A stretch of DNA of 64,000 bases from Tanypteryx hageni (Eukaryota > Arthropoda > Insecta > Odonata > Petaluridae): contig CM054113.1 in assembly GCA_028673005.1 (NCBI GenBank), forward strand, positions 70,165,850 through 70,229,849. The letters run 5' to 3'. A program made the position numbers and the translations under genes. Shown here piece by piece: positions 1 to 10,600 of the stretch. The first letter of the stretch is position 1, and every line of letters begins with the position of its first letter. The notes below the pieces were generated by a model. The model was given only the letters and a program-made list of their open reading frames with translations. It ran no database searches and was not told the origin of the DNA.

Positions 1-379
1 GTGGGGGTGGTATATTTGTGCCAGAGGGCATGGCAGGAGGAGGAGGAGGAACGATGGTGAGGCCATGCATGGACAGCGAAGAGGGAGGTGGAGGTGGTGC
101 GGGAGGTAATGTCGCCTGCATCGGAGGAGGTGCATCAGCAAACAACTGATGGGGACGATCTGCTTGGGAGAGGGGATTTTGTGCTGCAAGCAATCTCTCG
201 GCTGCTGAGCCATGCCGCTCTCCCTTTGCATCCTTCTTAAAAGCATATGAGACTGTGATGGGCCTGTTGCAGAGATACTGCCCATTCATGGCTTCAATCG
301 CTGCATCAGATGCTTCAAAGCTGGCAAAATTGATGAATGCATAACCTTTTGAGTTTCCTGTCTCAGGATCTCTCATTAT
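1..379 (-). CDS. SF3B4: SF3B4 coding exon 5 (runs off left edge)
   Basis: Acceptor TATGTTTTCAG| at 381-380, then [18 protein letters not shown] and the rest of RRM2. Next comes a conserved [15 protein letters not shown] stretch that leads into proline-rich sequence still open at position 1. Confidence 0.95.
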   Translation of the reverse strand, partial: MMRDPETGNSKGYAFINFASFEASDAAIEAMNGQYLCNRPITVSYAFKKDAKGERHGSAAERLLAAQNPLSQADRPHQLFADAPPPMQATLPPAPPPPPSSLSMHGLTIVPPPPPAMPSGTNIPPP

Positions 380-3300
380 CTGAAAACATAAAGAAGTATG
401 GTAACAAAAAATTAATAAATGCTTATCAACCATTAACTAAACATTAAGCAAAAAACAAACAATAAAAAGTATTACAAACATTACTGTAGTATTGAATACC
501 TGCATATATATAACAATATCTTTAATAATTTTCAAGTTTTACAATATTAATATTTTCCATAAATAAGTTCTAATACCGCTAAAAAAATTATTATAAAAAT
601 ATTTCTTAGAAAAACAGCTATTCATTCCTATAAAATTAATCGCCATTCTAAATTATGTCGTTTACATCGGTTATTATCACTATAAAATGAATAATAATGG
701 GCAGACCTTATTTTCAAAATATTACTGAAGATAACACTGGATGAGACTGTAAGGCAGAAAGTAAAAATGTTCCAAAACTTAATAGCTGGTAATAAATAGT
801 AGACTTCAATTACAGAATTGTAATTGCTGGTGGTCTGAGATTATATTCTGTTAGAATATGGAGTCCAAGCTGTGGTGTAGCTATGCCTACTCAGATTAAG
901 CACAGCAGTAGACAATCTAATCTAAGAAACTCAAAAATTATTAATTTTTATTTCTGCTTCTGTATAAAAAATTAAATATCATACAAGTTGTTGGTGCTTG
1001 CATACTGCAAGCACTTAAAAAAATCACCATACATCAAGATCTAAACGTAAATAAACCAACGCGACATCATTTGAACTACACAAAGCCCATTTAAATAAGA
1101 TAATAGTTTTCATTTTCCCAGAAATTAAGGCATCTATCCAGAATTTATAAATTACCTGGCAACCAGCTGGTGTCCAATCTTTCGAATTTCAAATTTCATG
1201 GCTCAGACTGCCCTTTTTAAGCAATAATTATAATCATCATTAAGATAATAGCCTATATGTTACACTAAAATTTGTGTAAAAATTAGGATATTTTGTGTGT
1301 TACGATTATAATGTCATCATCCGTGCCTTTTAGTATGTATCCGGATAAAAAAATTAATTTCAAATTACCACGTCGTCATATGTATACGTCATTGGCTGAA
1401 ATCAAATGGATTATAATTCAGTCTAAGCATGAAATCAATGCGCTTGAAGTATGGAAAATCAATTTCTATTGAAAGGCGGAGTTGTTGCTATGGTAGTTAT
1501 TATTTTTCATTTTTGAAAACAAAAAAAATTTCATAATTTTCCAATTAAAATAAAATTTTTATGCAAATTCAGCATGGATTTGAATTTTGTCTTCAAGAAA
1601 AATAAACTTCATTCTTTCATCCCCAGTACAGTGAATGTCTCGACTTTGTATCATAATTTTAAATAATTTAAAAAAGCAATTTTATATAGCTCTGCACAAT
1701 TTTCAATGCTTTTCTTATGGGTGTTTAAAATTGGACTTTGGGGTCAAAAACACTCCTTAAATAGAACTTTTTCTGGCATTTCGGATTTTTTCAGAGGTTG
1801 CACCCAATGACCTATCTTCCTTCCAAATTTCAACTCTGTAGCTTTTCTTGAAGTGCCTTAGGTTTTATATGATATATATCCTATATATGTATATTATCCT
1901 ATATATGTAAGAAGCAGCTATTTATGATGATTTACATATGACAAAAAATAACGATAGAACTTGTTTCCTTTAGAAAATTAAGAGTAATTTTTTAATAATT
2001 CTTTATTAGTTCCTTAATTTTTGCACTGGGGTCCATGCTCTTGTAGCTATGCCACTTGGTTCATGAATGTGAAAAAGGTTGTAAATGCCCGATCTAAAGC
2101 TTTAGTCTTGTACAGTGGTGCAGAGAAGGGGAATTATGAGAGTTAGAACTTGGCACCCGTGAAGCAATCATAGAAACATATTCCTCACAAAATGTAGGGT
2201 AGTAAAATAATGCACCCTTAATTTCTTACTATGATGAGTAAATTATGATGACAGATTCTAGAACAAACATTATTTGCAAGCTTGGGAGTTAAGCAGCACA
2301 AAGTTTGTTCAATACTTGAATGGTCGACTGTAGCAGGAAAGTGGCGATATACTGCTGGACATGGTTCAGATTACACAAAAAGACGTAGATCCAATCATGC
2401 ATAACATACACTTTTGACACAATGCTAGACAGTATGATTTGGTTGAAGAAAAGGTTTCAACTCCAACTTCTTTAACAACGATAATGAACCCCGGCTCACG
2501 AAATCCTTTGTACACCAATGTCCATTAATATGTTCAATCACAAAAATTGAAAAATAAATAATTTCTATATTAATCAAAATTGGAGGAAACTATTATTGGA
2601 AATTATTTATAATACACGATATGTGTCACAAATTGAAAAGGATTCCAAGAGCAATCAAATTAAGATTACTCTTATAAAAACATCTCATACTGCTAGCACA
2701 ACTTTATGAATACCAACAGTTTAATTGAATATATAAAGGAAAACATACCTTGGGCGTTTGTAAAATGACTCCAAAGGCTGAAAAAGTGTCATACAATAGT
2801 TTTTCGTCAACTTCTGGATCTAAGTTTCCAATAAATATATTTGCACCAACATCAAGATTTTTTTGATGAGCGGAAGCCTAAAAGAAAACATTTTCTGTTA
2901 ACCAAAAATGAAATTCAACACTGATAAAAAAATTGGATTCACAAAAATTGTTACCTTATTTACGCGAATTGGTTTTCCGTAAAGTTTTATCATATTCATT
3001 ATTTTAATGGCATAGTCGGCATCTTCTTCGCCCATAAATTCTACGAAGCCATAACCTTGGTGTTGTTGTGTTACACGATCTTTGGGCATATGAACATTCA
3101 CTGAAAAATTACATGGGTAAGCATTAAGATTGCTTCTTTAAAACAATGAAGAATACAATTATTAATAATACTTGCCTACTGGTCCTGATTGAACAAATAA
3201 CTCCCATAATAGGGCTTCCGACACTTTTTCGTCGAGGCCACCTACGTATATTGTTGCGTCTGCGATAAAGTAATATTAGACTGACAAATAAACAAAAATA

Positions 3301-3504
3301 TAAACATTATGACACTAAATATAAGCCGGTTATTGAGGCAAAAAAGTCATCGTTTATAACGGTACTATCAGTCTTCATCCATTAAGTTGTTCGTTAGAAA
3401 CGATAATTCACACCAATTTTATTTATTTCAAATAATTTCTGAATTTTCATTAATTAATGTTATATCATACCTTGATTCCTTTCCGCTATAGGACCTGCCG
3501 CCAT
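1..3504 (-). CDS. SF3B4: SF3B4 orthologue, 5' five coding exons (3' end off window)
   Basis: Splicing factor 3B subunit 4, a nuclear SF3b/U2 snRNP protein that contacts pre-mRNA near the branch site and partners SF3B2. Coding exons (minus): 3471-3504, 3176-3259, 2955-3100, 2749-2877 and 379 to beyond position 1. The start is the ATG at 3504-3502, opening [12 protein letters not shown] as in animal SF3B4. RRM1 (about residues 13-91) shows RNP2 IYVGGL and RNP1 GYGFVEF; RRM2 (about 100-178) shows RNP2 IFIGNL and RNP1 GYAFINF. The [13 protein letters not shown] segment follows, then the usual proline-rich tail, of which about 257 residues in all are visible. All exon phases join without a stop. 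Intron 2 is GC-AG. The gene is divergent from the plus-strand gene at 4640. Identification is by near-identity to the known family protein. Confidence 0.96.
380..2748 (-). other. SF3B4 intron 4
   Basis: A 2.37-kb AT-rich intron. Its middle third (about 985-1910) resembles the Helitron-like family A repeats at 56.8-60.9 kb. I see no coding sequence in the rest. Confidence 0.75.
985..1910 (-). mobile_element. Decayed Helitron-like family A copy in SF3B4 intron
   Basis: The hairpin TGCTTGCA-TAC-TGCAAGCA (995-1013) is identical to that in the 56.8-60.9 kb array. The internal order also matches: an ACTTATGGG-type tract, then a GAAGTGCCT segment near 1850 before a TATATATCC stretch. The terminal CTAG has decayed to CAAG at about 984-987. 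The boundaries are approximate. Confidence 0.5.
2749..2877 (-). CDS. SF3B4: SF3B4 coding exon 4
   Basis: Forty-three codons from [19 protein letters not shown] to FGVILQTPK. Acceptor CTTTTAG|, donor CCCAAG|GTATGT. Confidence 0.95.
2955..3100 (-). CDS. SF3B4: SF3B4 coding exon 3
   Basis: Encodes [14 protein letters not shown], the RNP1 motif GYGFVEF and [18 protein letters not shown]. Acceptor TTTTTCAG|, donor AATAAG|GTAACA, ending in phase 0. Confidence 0.95.
3176..3259 (-). CDS. SF3B4: SF3B4 coding exon 2 (GC donor)
   Basis: The acceptor is TATCGCAG| and the exon encodes [18 protein letters not shown] and the following residues. It ends CCAGTAG|GCAAGT. Only this GC donor keeps the [10 protein letters not shown] reading frame into exon 3. 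Confidence 0.93.
3471..3504 (-). CDS. SF3B4: SF3B4 coding exon 1
   Basis: ATG at 3504. It encodes residues 1-11 plus one base of codon 12. The donor is AAG|GTATGA at 3470-3469. Confidence 0.93.
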
Positions 3505-4639
3505 GGTTAAGATCGCTGTGCAGTTTTGTTTTATCTCACGACAGGCATTTGGAAAACACAATAAGTAATAAATGCGCATGTGTCTAGGGAAGGAGATTTT
3601 GAAATATAAATGATATGTTACGGTTAGATAATCAAGAATATTTTAAGGGTTATGTCGTTATTTTGCGTAATTCCGATTTGTAATTGACTATAAATCACAA
3701 AGATATTTTAGGCATTAAAATCTTAAGAATAACTTTGAAAAGTATGGAGAAAGGTTATTATGGAAAAATCCTACTCGGTTATAAATATCCGACCATGGGT
3801 AGTTTCATTACATATTTACCAGCAACTTAATCGTACAAATTGCCTATTCACATGAACGATAAATTTGTTTGCATTGAACAATGTGTGAAATGCATTCTAA
3901 AAGAAAGTAAATAATATTCTCTTTTTGTCGTATTTATCGTTCAAAATATACGAAAACTACTTGTCCTTTCGTTTGTTTCACCTAAGATTCCATGCATTAG
4001 TTTGGTATTATATATTATTTGGTGTTGCCTTTGATAAAAAAACTAAATGTCCTAGCTATAATCATAGTTATAATAGATATATGACCTACTGAATATTTTT
4101 TATCTTATACTCCGTAGCTGTCCCGGCACTTGAGTTTGAGTTTCAACACCTGTGTCCGGTTTGACCTTGAAAACAGGGATTCGTGGATTATTTCGAAAGC
4201 TACATATGCTTATGCAGGATATTAACTGGAATTTTCACGACACAATAGAACAAAGCGATGAAATAAGGGGTGTCTGGCAAATGCACTTGTTACTCAAAAT
4301 TCCATTTAAATACGTTAAATTTAATAATCAATTATTTTTTATGATCGATGATTCAAGAAATAAAGCCATAACGCAACATTTAAAAAATCGGCATCTCCTC
4401 ATTGGCACAAAATAATGTTTATAATGCCTCATTATTATTACATAATAGATATAATGCGATAGTAATTAATTGGTGGTTTTCTAATTTAGTTAAGAACTGA
4501 ATATAAAGTTACATCTGAGGCGCAAGCCGCGAATGACCTTCGATACTACAAAATGTTACATTGTTGCATTTACCCGTGACTAAGACGAATAAGGGAAATA
4601 CTGTTATGATGGTATGTTCAACCTCTATCGGCGGTGGAA
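3505..4639. promoter_or_regulatory. Divergent intergenic region, SF3B4 / plus-strand gene
   Basis: 1,135 bp separate two start codons pointing in opposite directions, so both promoters probably lie here. I see no convincing TATA box next to either start. An open stretch at about 4152-4412 has no in-frame ATG and no splice support. Confidence 0.5.
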
Positions 4640-4674
4640 ATGACTTCTTATCCTCGTATTCCTATTAATCCATG
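4640..4674 (+). CDS. Plus-strand gene, coding exon 1
   Basis: ATG at 4640 gives MTSYPRIPINP plus two bases. The donor is CCATG|GTAAAT. This start is chosen because it is the only upstream ATG whose phase joins exon 2 openly. Confidence 0.65.
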
Positions 4675-7600
4675 GTAAATATTTTCGTTATTGGTTTGTA
4701 TTTACATCACGATATCATGTAACTAATAGAAAAATGTATATTTCAGTTTATCTTTCGGAGAGTCTTTAGAAAAAGTTTGTACTGAAGGACGATTGCATCC
4801 GGGCTTGAAGGTAGAAAAAACATTTTAGAAATATTTAAATAGTAAAGTTTTATAAATATTCACCAGTTTTACTCAAATGTTACATTTTAAATTTATTTTA
4901 TAATCATAAGTTTTGATGATTTTCCTAATAATAAAACCATTTTAGGAACTCTTCACAAAAGCTTACTTTTCTGCACATCAAAGCGAATGTTTGTTTTTCG
5001 ATGAAGATTCCTCAGAGACAAAACATGATGCTGTTTCACCAGGAGCATGGTTAATGACAATTTTAAAATTTGCACAAGGCACAGTAGCAGTAAGATTGGC
5101 CTTAAAGTCTCGATTAGAAAAAGGTCGCTGGCTTCTTCCATTGCAAGTACCCCCAGCTGCACCGTTATGGTTAATAAGACATTTCCTAGGCCGTCTACCT
5201 ACTCCTTTGATTTTAAGCTATGCAGACGCTAAAGGTGATTTAATTTCTGTAATCCAGGTAATCTTGTATCGATACTAAGATTTACTTTCATTTATTAAAG
5301 CATTACATTGTGTTTTGTGAGCCATTGGTAATCCTTACTTCATTAACTTTCTTTTTAATATTCCACTACAAAGCAATTGCAATATTTCAAATCAATTATA
5401 CTCATTTCATTAATTTTACATTCTGGATTTCAATTTTACCGTGCTATGTTTTTCCCCAACTTCTCTTGCTGTAATAATATGAATTTATCACAATGAGGAA
5501 TATTTCTAAATTTTTATTTTTAAATCTGCAAATTATAAGATCAGGTAGAAGAGTGCATAGAAGGTTCCTATAAGAGTTTCGATTCCATTGTGCAATGAAG
5601 TATGTTAGTATCTGATTAAGTCAGAATATTTCAACTTCTCTGTCTTCTCTTCATGACAGCCTCTCTCCACTCTGTGAACGTTACCTATATTTCAGACGAA
5701 ACCTTAAGCTGCATTTCTAATTTTTTTATTAAATATTTGAAAATTAAATTAATGTTGCAAAAATCTTATTTTTCATAGGTACCATTGAGAAATGCAGAAG
5801 GAAGTGGCTTCGTTTATCCACAGATTGTCAAATAGCCATGCATAAATTAGCATATAGCCAAAAGCTTCATGGACCTTTACAAAAAAGGCTTGCTCTGTGA
5901 GTAAATACCATTTTAAATCTTCAAAACATTATTCTTACGTTTTTATTTATTCATAAAAGATCAAAATCAATAGTACCTAGATAGAATAATTACCTTATTG
6001 CTCCAAAAATTGTAGTATTCTTCCTTCACATTTTATTCTCACCTAATGAAGGAATTTATTAATGTAATTAATGAATATAATTTATTGTAATTACATTTTA
6101 AAATTTAGCAGCTTGCTAAATGCCTATGATGGGCATAAACAAGGATGTACCCAGAGGAGTGGTCCGGATCCCCCCCTCTCAGTGTACAGACATTTGTGGA
6201 ATCTACTATAACCATGCTACAAACTTGCTATGTTGCCTCTTGCTATGCTGCCACTTGCTGGGTTGACTTTTGAGAACTAAAAATGTTATAAAAGTTTATA
6301 TTATTTGAATAGGACTTTTATTAAATCAATTGCTGGAAATTAGTTTTCTGCCCCAGATCCCCCTGAAATAAATTTCTGTGTATGTGCATGGGCATAAACA
6401 AGAAATTATTTCTCAGATATTAGGGATGTAGACAAGCTTAAAAAATTTTAATCCTCCAAAGGCTTGTTATTTCTGGGTGATTAATATTTTGAAAGCATTA
6501 AAATTTTACTTTTAAGATAATTTATACTAGGAAAAAATATATACTTGCATTGATGAATCATAGAAGAAAAACATTTTTCAGTTATTATGTTAGGCTCACA
6601 TTTTTTCACATAAAAACTTCCCAAGTTGGTGAATGAATATGTTTTTCCTAATCACTCCCCTCAACTATGATATCACCCCTTAATCACTTCAGAGTACTCA
6701 TGGCTATTTTCTTTTTACATCCTACTACCTTTCCCCTCCCACTTTTCTCCCCCTCCCCTTTCCGATTGCCTAGAATCCTAGTACCACTAATTTCCATCCC
6801 TTAGTCACAATGTGCTTGCTTTGTCTCTGCTAGTGGTTGGTGTTTTTGTAATGGTCCTCCCCCTTTTCTTCTTTACTATATACAGAGGCAGATGGTGGAT
6901 TATCAGGGCCCTGGGCTGATTTTTTTTTTCAGGGCCCTCAATGTAAACATAATAAAAGAATAATAATAATAGATGATAACAATAATAATCACAAGAGTAT
7001 TTTATCACAAAACAATGAAATATTCAATTACATCCACGTTTTTCTTACATTAAAAAAATTATAATTAATAAAATATAAAAAAAGGAACTATATAGGAACA
7101 ATTGTAAAACAACAAAAAATATTTATATTTATATATATAAAAGGCTACGGCAATGTGTGACACGCTGGAGGTGCCGAGCTATGAGAAGAACTTTGTATTG
7201 CTAAACACAACTGATACAGCTGGCATTGAAACATATTAGATGTTTGTATCATAATGATAGCATTGTATTGTAAAATCTGAAGATAAATCTGAGATAAAGA
7301 ATTAGAAAAGGATGGGAGGAAAGAGATAAAGAAGACGGAGAAAAAGAGGGAGAGCTATGGATTGTGACAGGAGGGAATGAGAGAAGTGGGAGAAAGAGGC
7401 AGAGAGAGAGGGAGGTAGAGAGAGGTAGGGAGGGAGAGAGAGACAGAGTTAGAGAGGGAGGGAGGGACTATTGTATCAGCAAATCAAGAGATTGAAATTT
7501 GTGTATAAAAAAAATTGATGATACTGAGTAATAATAAACTCGAATAACAAGTAATTCTGAATCCCTACTGGATGTTATTGTATCCAACTTTAATCCAGAT

Positions 7601-10600
7601 GATGTGCAATCCAAGGTAATCAAAACTGACATCTCTGACCATTTTCTGGTCCTCTCCACTTTCCCTTTTAAATCCTCTTTTTCTCCTAGCAAACGTAATG
7701 GGAGGTTTTTTTCCAAGTCGAATATTTCTAATTTTCTTTCTAGATTAGAAGGTGAAGATTGGTCTGATATGTATTCCTCGCCCAACTTTGATGCAAGCTT
7801 TAATTGCTTTTACGATAAATTCATTCACTACTTTAATATTTCTTTTCCGGTTGTTAGCAAAAATGTAAGGAAAAAGAATGTTAATAAAAAATGGGTCACT
7901 GATGAAATTCGTGCACTATCTGTGTACATGAAAGATCTAGCACTCCTCTGTAAATCCTGTAATAGTGACGAATCAGTTGCGGATTATAAATCTTTGAAAA
8001 GGGAATACAGATTAAAATTAAACAATGCCAAGCGAAACTTCAATAATGAGAGACTGCTTTATTGCAATAATAAATCAACTGAAATTTGGAAGATTATTAA
8101 TGAATCTAAAAATAATGACAAATCATCATCTCTGTTTAGAATTAAGGATGAATCTGGTAAAATCATTTCAGACTATTCATCCCTCGTAACCACTTTCAGT
8201 AATCATTTTACTAATGAACCTTGTATTCAGCAGTTGATTAACGCTAATTTTCCTGACATTTCAAACTGTCCAAAGTCACTCTACCTTTCTCCCTGCCTAG
8301 AAAACAAACTCAAGCTGATAGTATTTAATCTTGGTTCGAAAAAGAGTTCAGGTATTGATGAAGTACCTAATTTTATTTTAATTCAATGTTATCATTTAAT
8401 TGCATCTCCTCTTTTATTTTTAGTGAACTATTCCCTCGAAAGTGGTATTTTTCCTTCCTCGCTTAAGACTTCGAAAGTTGTACCTTTATATAAAAAGAAA
8501 GGAAGTATACATGGTATCAGTTCATATAGGCCCATAGCTATGCAGAATCAATTAGCTAAGATATTTGAAAAAGTTTACTACAGATGTTTAATTTCTTTCC
8601 TTGAATCTCACAAATTATTATCCTTTTCACAGCATGGTTTTCGTAAAAACAAGTCAACAGTTTTGGCAATATTTGAAGCAATAAATAGTGTCTTGAGTGC
8701 TTTGGATAATAGTAAAGAAGTTGCTGCCTTGCTTTTTGATTTTTCTAAAGCATTCGATTTGGTTAATCATGGTTTACTCCTTAAGAAATTAGAATTGTAT
8801 GGAATCAGAGGTATACCCTTAAAGTGGTTACAATCTTATTTAAGTTACAGATTTCAGTGTATTACTATTAATGCCAATGGATTGAAACACATTTCTACAC
8901 CAAAGGCTGTAACCATAGGAGTTCCGCAAGGTTCCATTCTTGGACCTGCATTATTTTTGTTATATATTAATGATCTTCCTCAACAGCTCAATAAAATACC
9001 TGGTACAAAAACAATAGTGTATGCAGATGATACAAATGTTGTACTTTCCGCAGACTCAGCTGTGAGTTTGAGTCACTATGGCAACCAAATCACTCTTGCA
9101 TTCAACAATTGGAGTCTTAATAATGTTCTCACTGTTAACGTTGATAAATCCCAGTCAGTATATTTTGCTAATAAGAACAAAGCCAGTTTGAATCTACCTT
9201 TTCATATTAATGGTATTCAGATGTCCCAAGTTCAAAATATAAAACTACTTGGTTTGTATTTAGACTCTAATCTTTCTTGGGAGACTCACATCTCTAAACT
9301 AGCCAGTAAACTCAGTTCCATTTGTTTCCTCATTAGAAGCATAAGACTCACAGTTTCGAAGGATGTGTTGCTTTCCATTTACTATGGGCTATGTTATGCA
9401 CAAATTGTTTATGGTATACTTTTTTGGGGTTCTTCTACTAATGCCCTCACTATTTTTAAGATTAAAAAAAAATTGCACGTCTTATGGCATTCGAAGGTTA
9501 CAATGCTCCATGTAGACCTATTTTTGAAGGATTTAACATATTACCTATGCCATGTGTATATATTCTTAATTTAATTATTTTTATGAGAAAGAATCTGAGC
9601 GATTTTGAATTCAACTCAAAATTTCATAATTATAGTACTAGAAATTATAATAGCTTACATGTTAACTATGTCAGAACCAGAGGTACTTCCCTTGGCCCCA
9701 GAAATATGGGGGTCAAATTATTTAATCATTTGCCAAGTTTTCTCAAGACGCCTATGTCCCTATGTATGTTCAAAACAAAGTTGAAAGAATTCTTATTACA
9801 TAAAATGTATTATAGCATTAATGATTTTTTAGATGACAAATGTTAATTAATATATCTGTTTATGTTGTGTATATGTTTTTGACGAATCCTATACCTTCTT
9901 TTGTAAGGTCTTTGGAGAATAAAGTGACTTTGACTAAAGTACTAGCGCGCAGATACTCTGTGTGGGTAAAGCTAGTAATTATTGATTTATTTATATCATA
10001 TCATCCTTCTCGCCTTTCAATTACAATAATTTTTATAGTATCTTTGTATGTTAACAACTTAATTATATCACTCTCAGTTGATAATAAATAAGTAATTTAA
10101 TATTTTGTTTGACATTGTTGAACTAAATTTATTTTTAATATAAGCCATTTTTGAAGTTGACCTTTCCGCCTCTCAATTTGTTATAGGTAATTTTAAATAT
10201 ATTTTCAAGGCAGTATAAAGATTAGGAAAAACATCCATTAATTTCTTATCAAATATTATTCTGTAAATATCAGAGCATCCTAGACCAACACTTGCATTTT
10301 CATTTAATTTTGTCCTTTATAAATGCCTTAAAATGTATACATTCATTTTTTAAGTTTTGATCCAAAGTGCCTGAGTATTGATCTAACATTATATTTATAC
10401 TTTCTGTATCTTCGATGTCATTGCTTTCATCTAAAATACCAAAAATAAATTTATATCTTATTCCTAAATTTTCGTATTCCTAATTTTCTTCTGTTTAATT
10501 CAGTAATTAATGTGTCAAGAATGATATTTAAGATTTCAACACGAGATTTATCCCTTCCTGTTATTCTATTGCTGTCAGTGCCTCCATCTGAAAATCTTTT

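Noticed and set aside
4152..4415. Open stretch of 87 codons upstream of the plus-strand gene
   Set aside because: It opens with GTG, has no in-frame ATG, no splice site joining it to exon 1 of the gene, and no protein similarity I recognise.
7604..9574. A host gene encoding a reverse transcriptase-like protein
   Set aside because: 5' truncation inside the endonuclease, the frameshift and the nested position in a hAT show it is a LINE copy.
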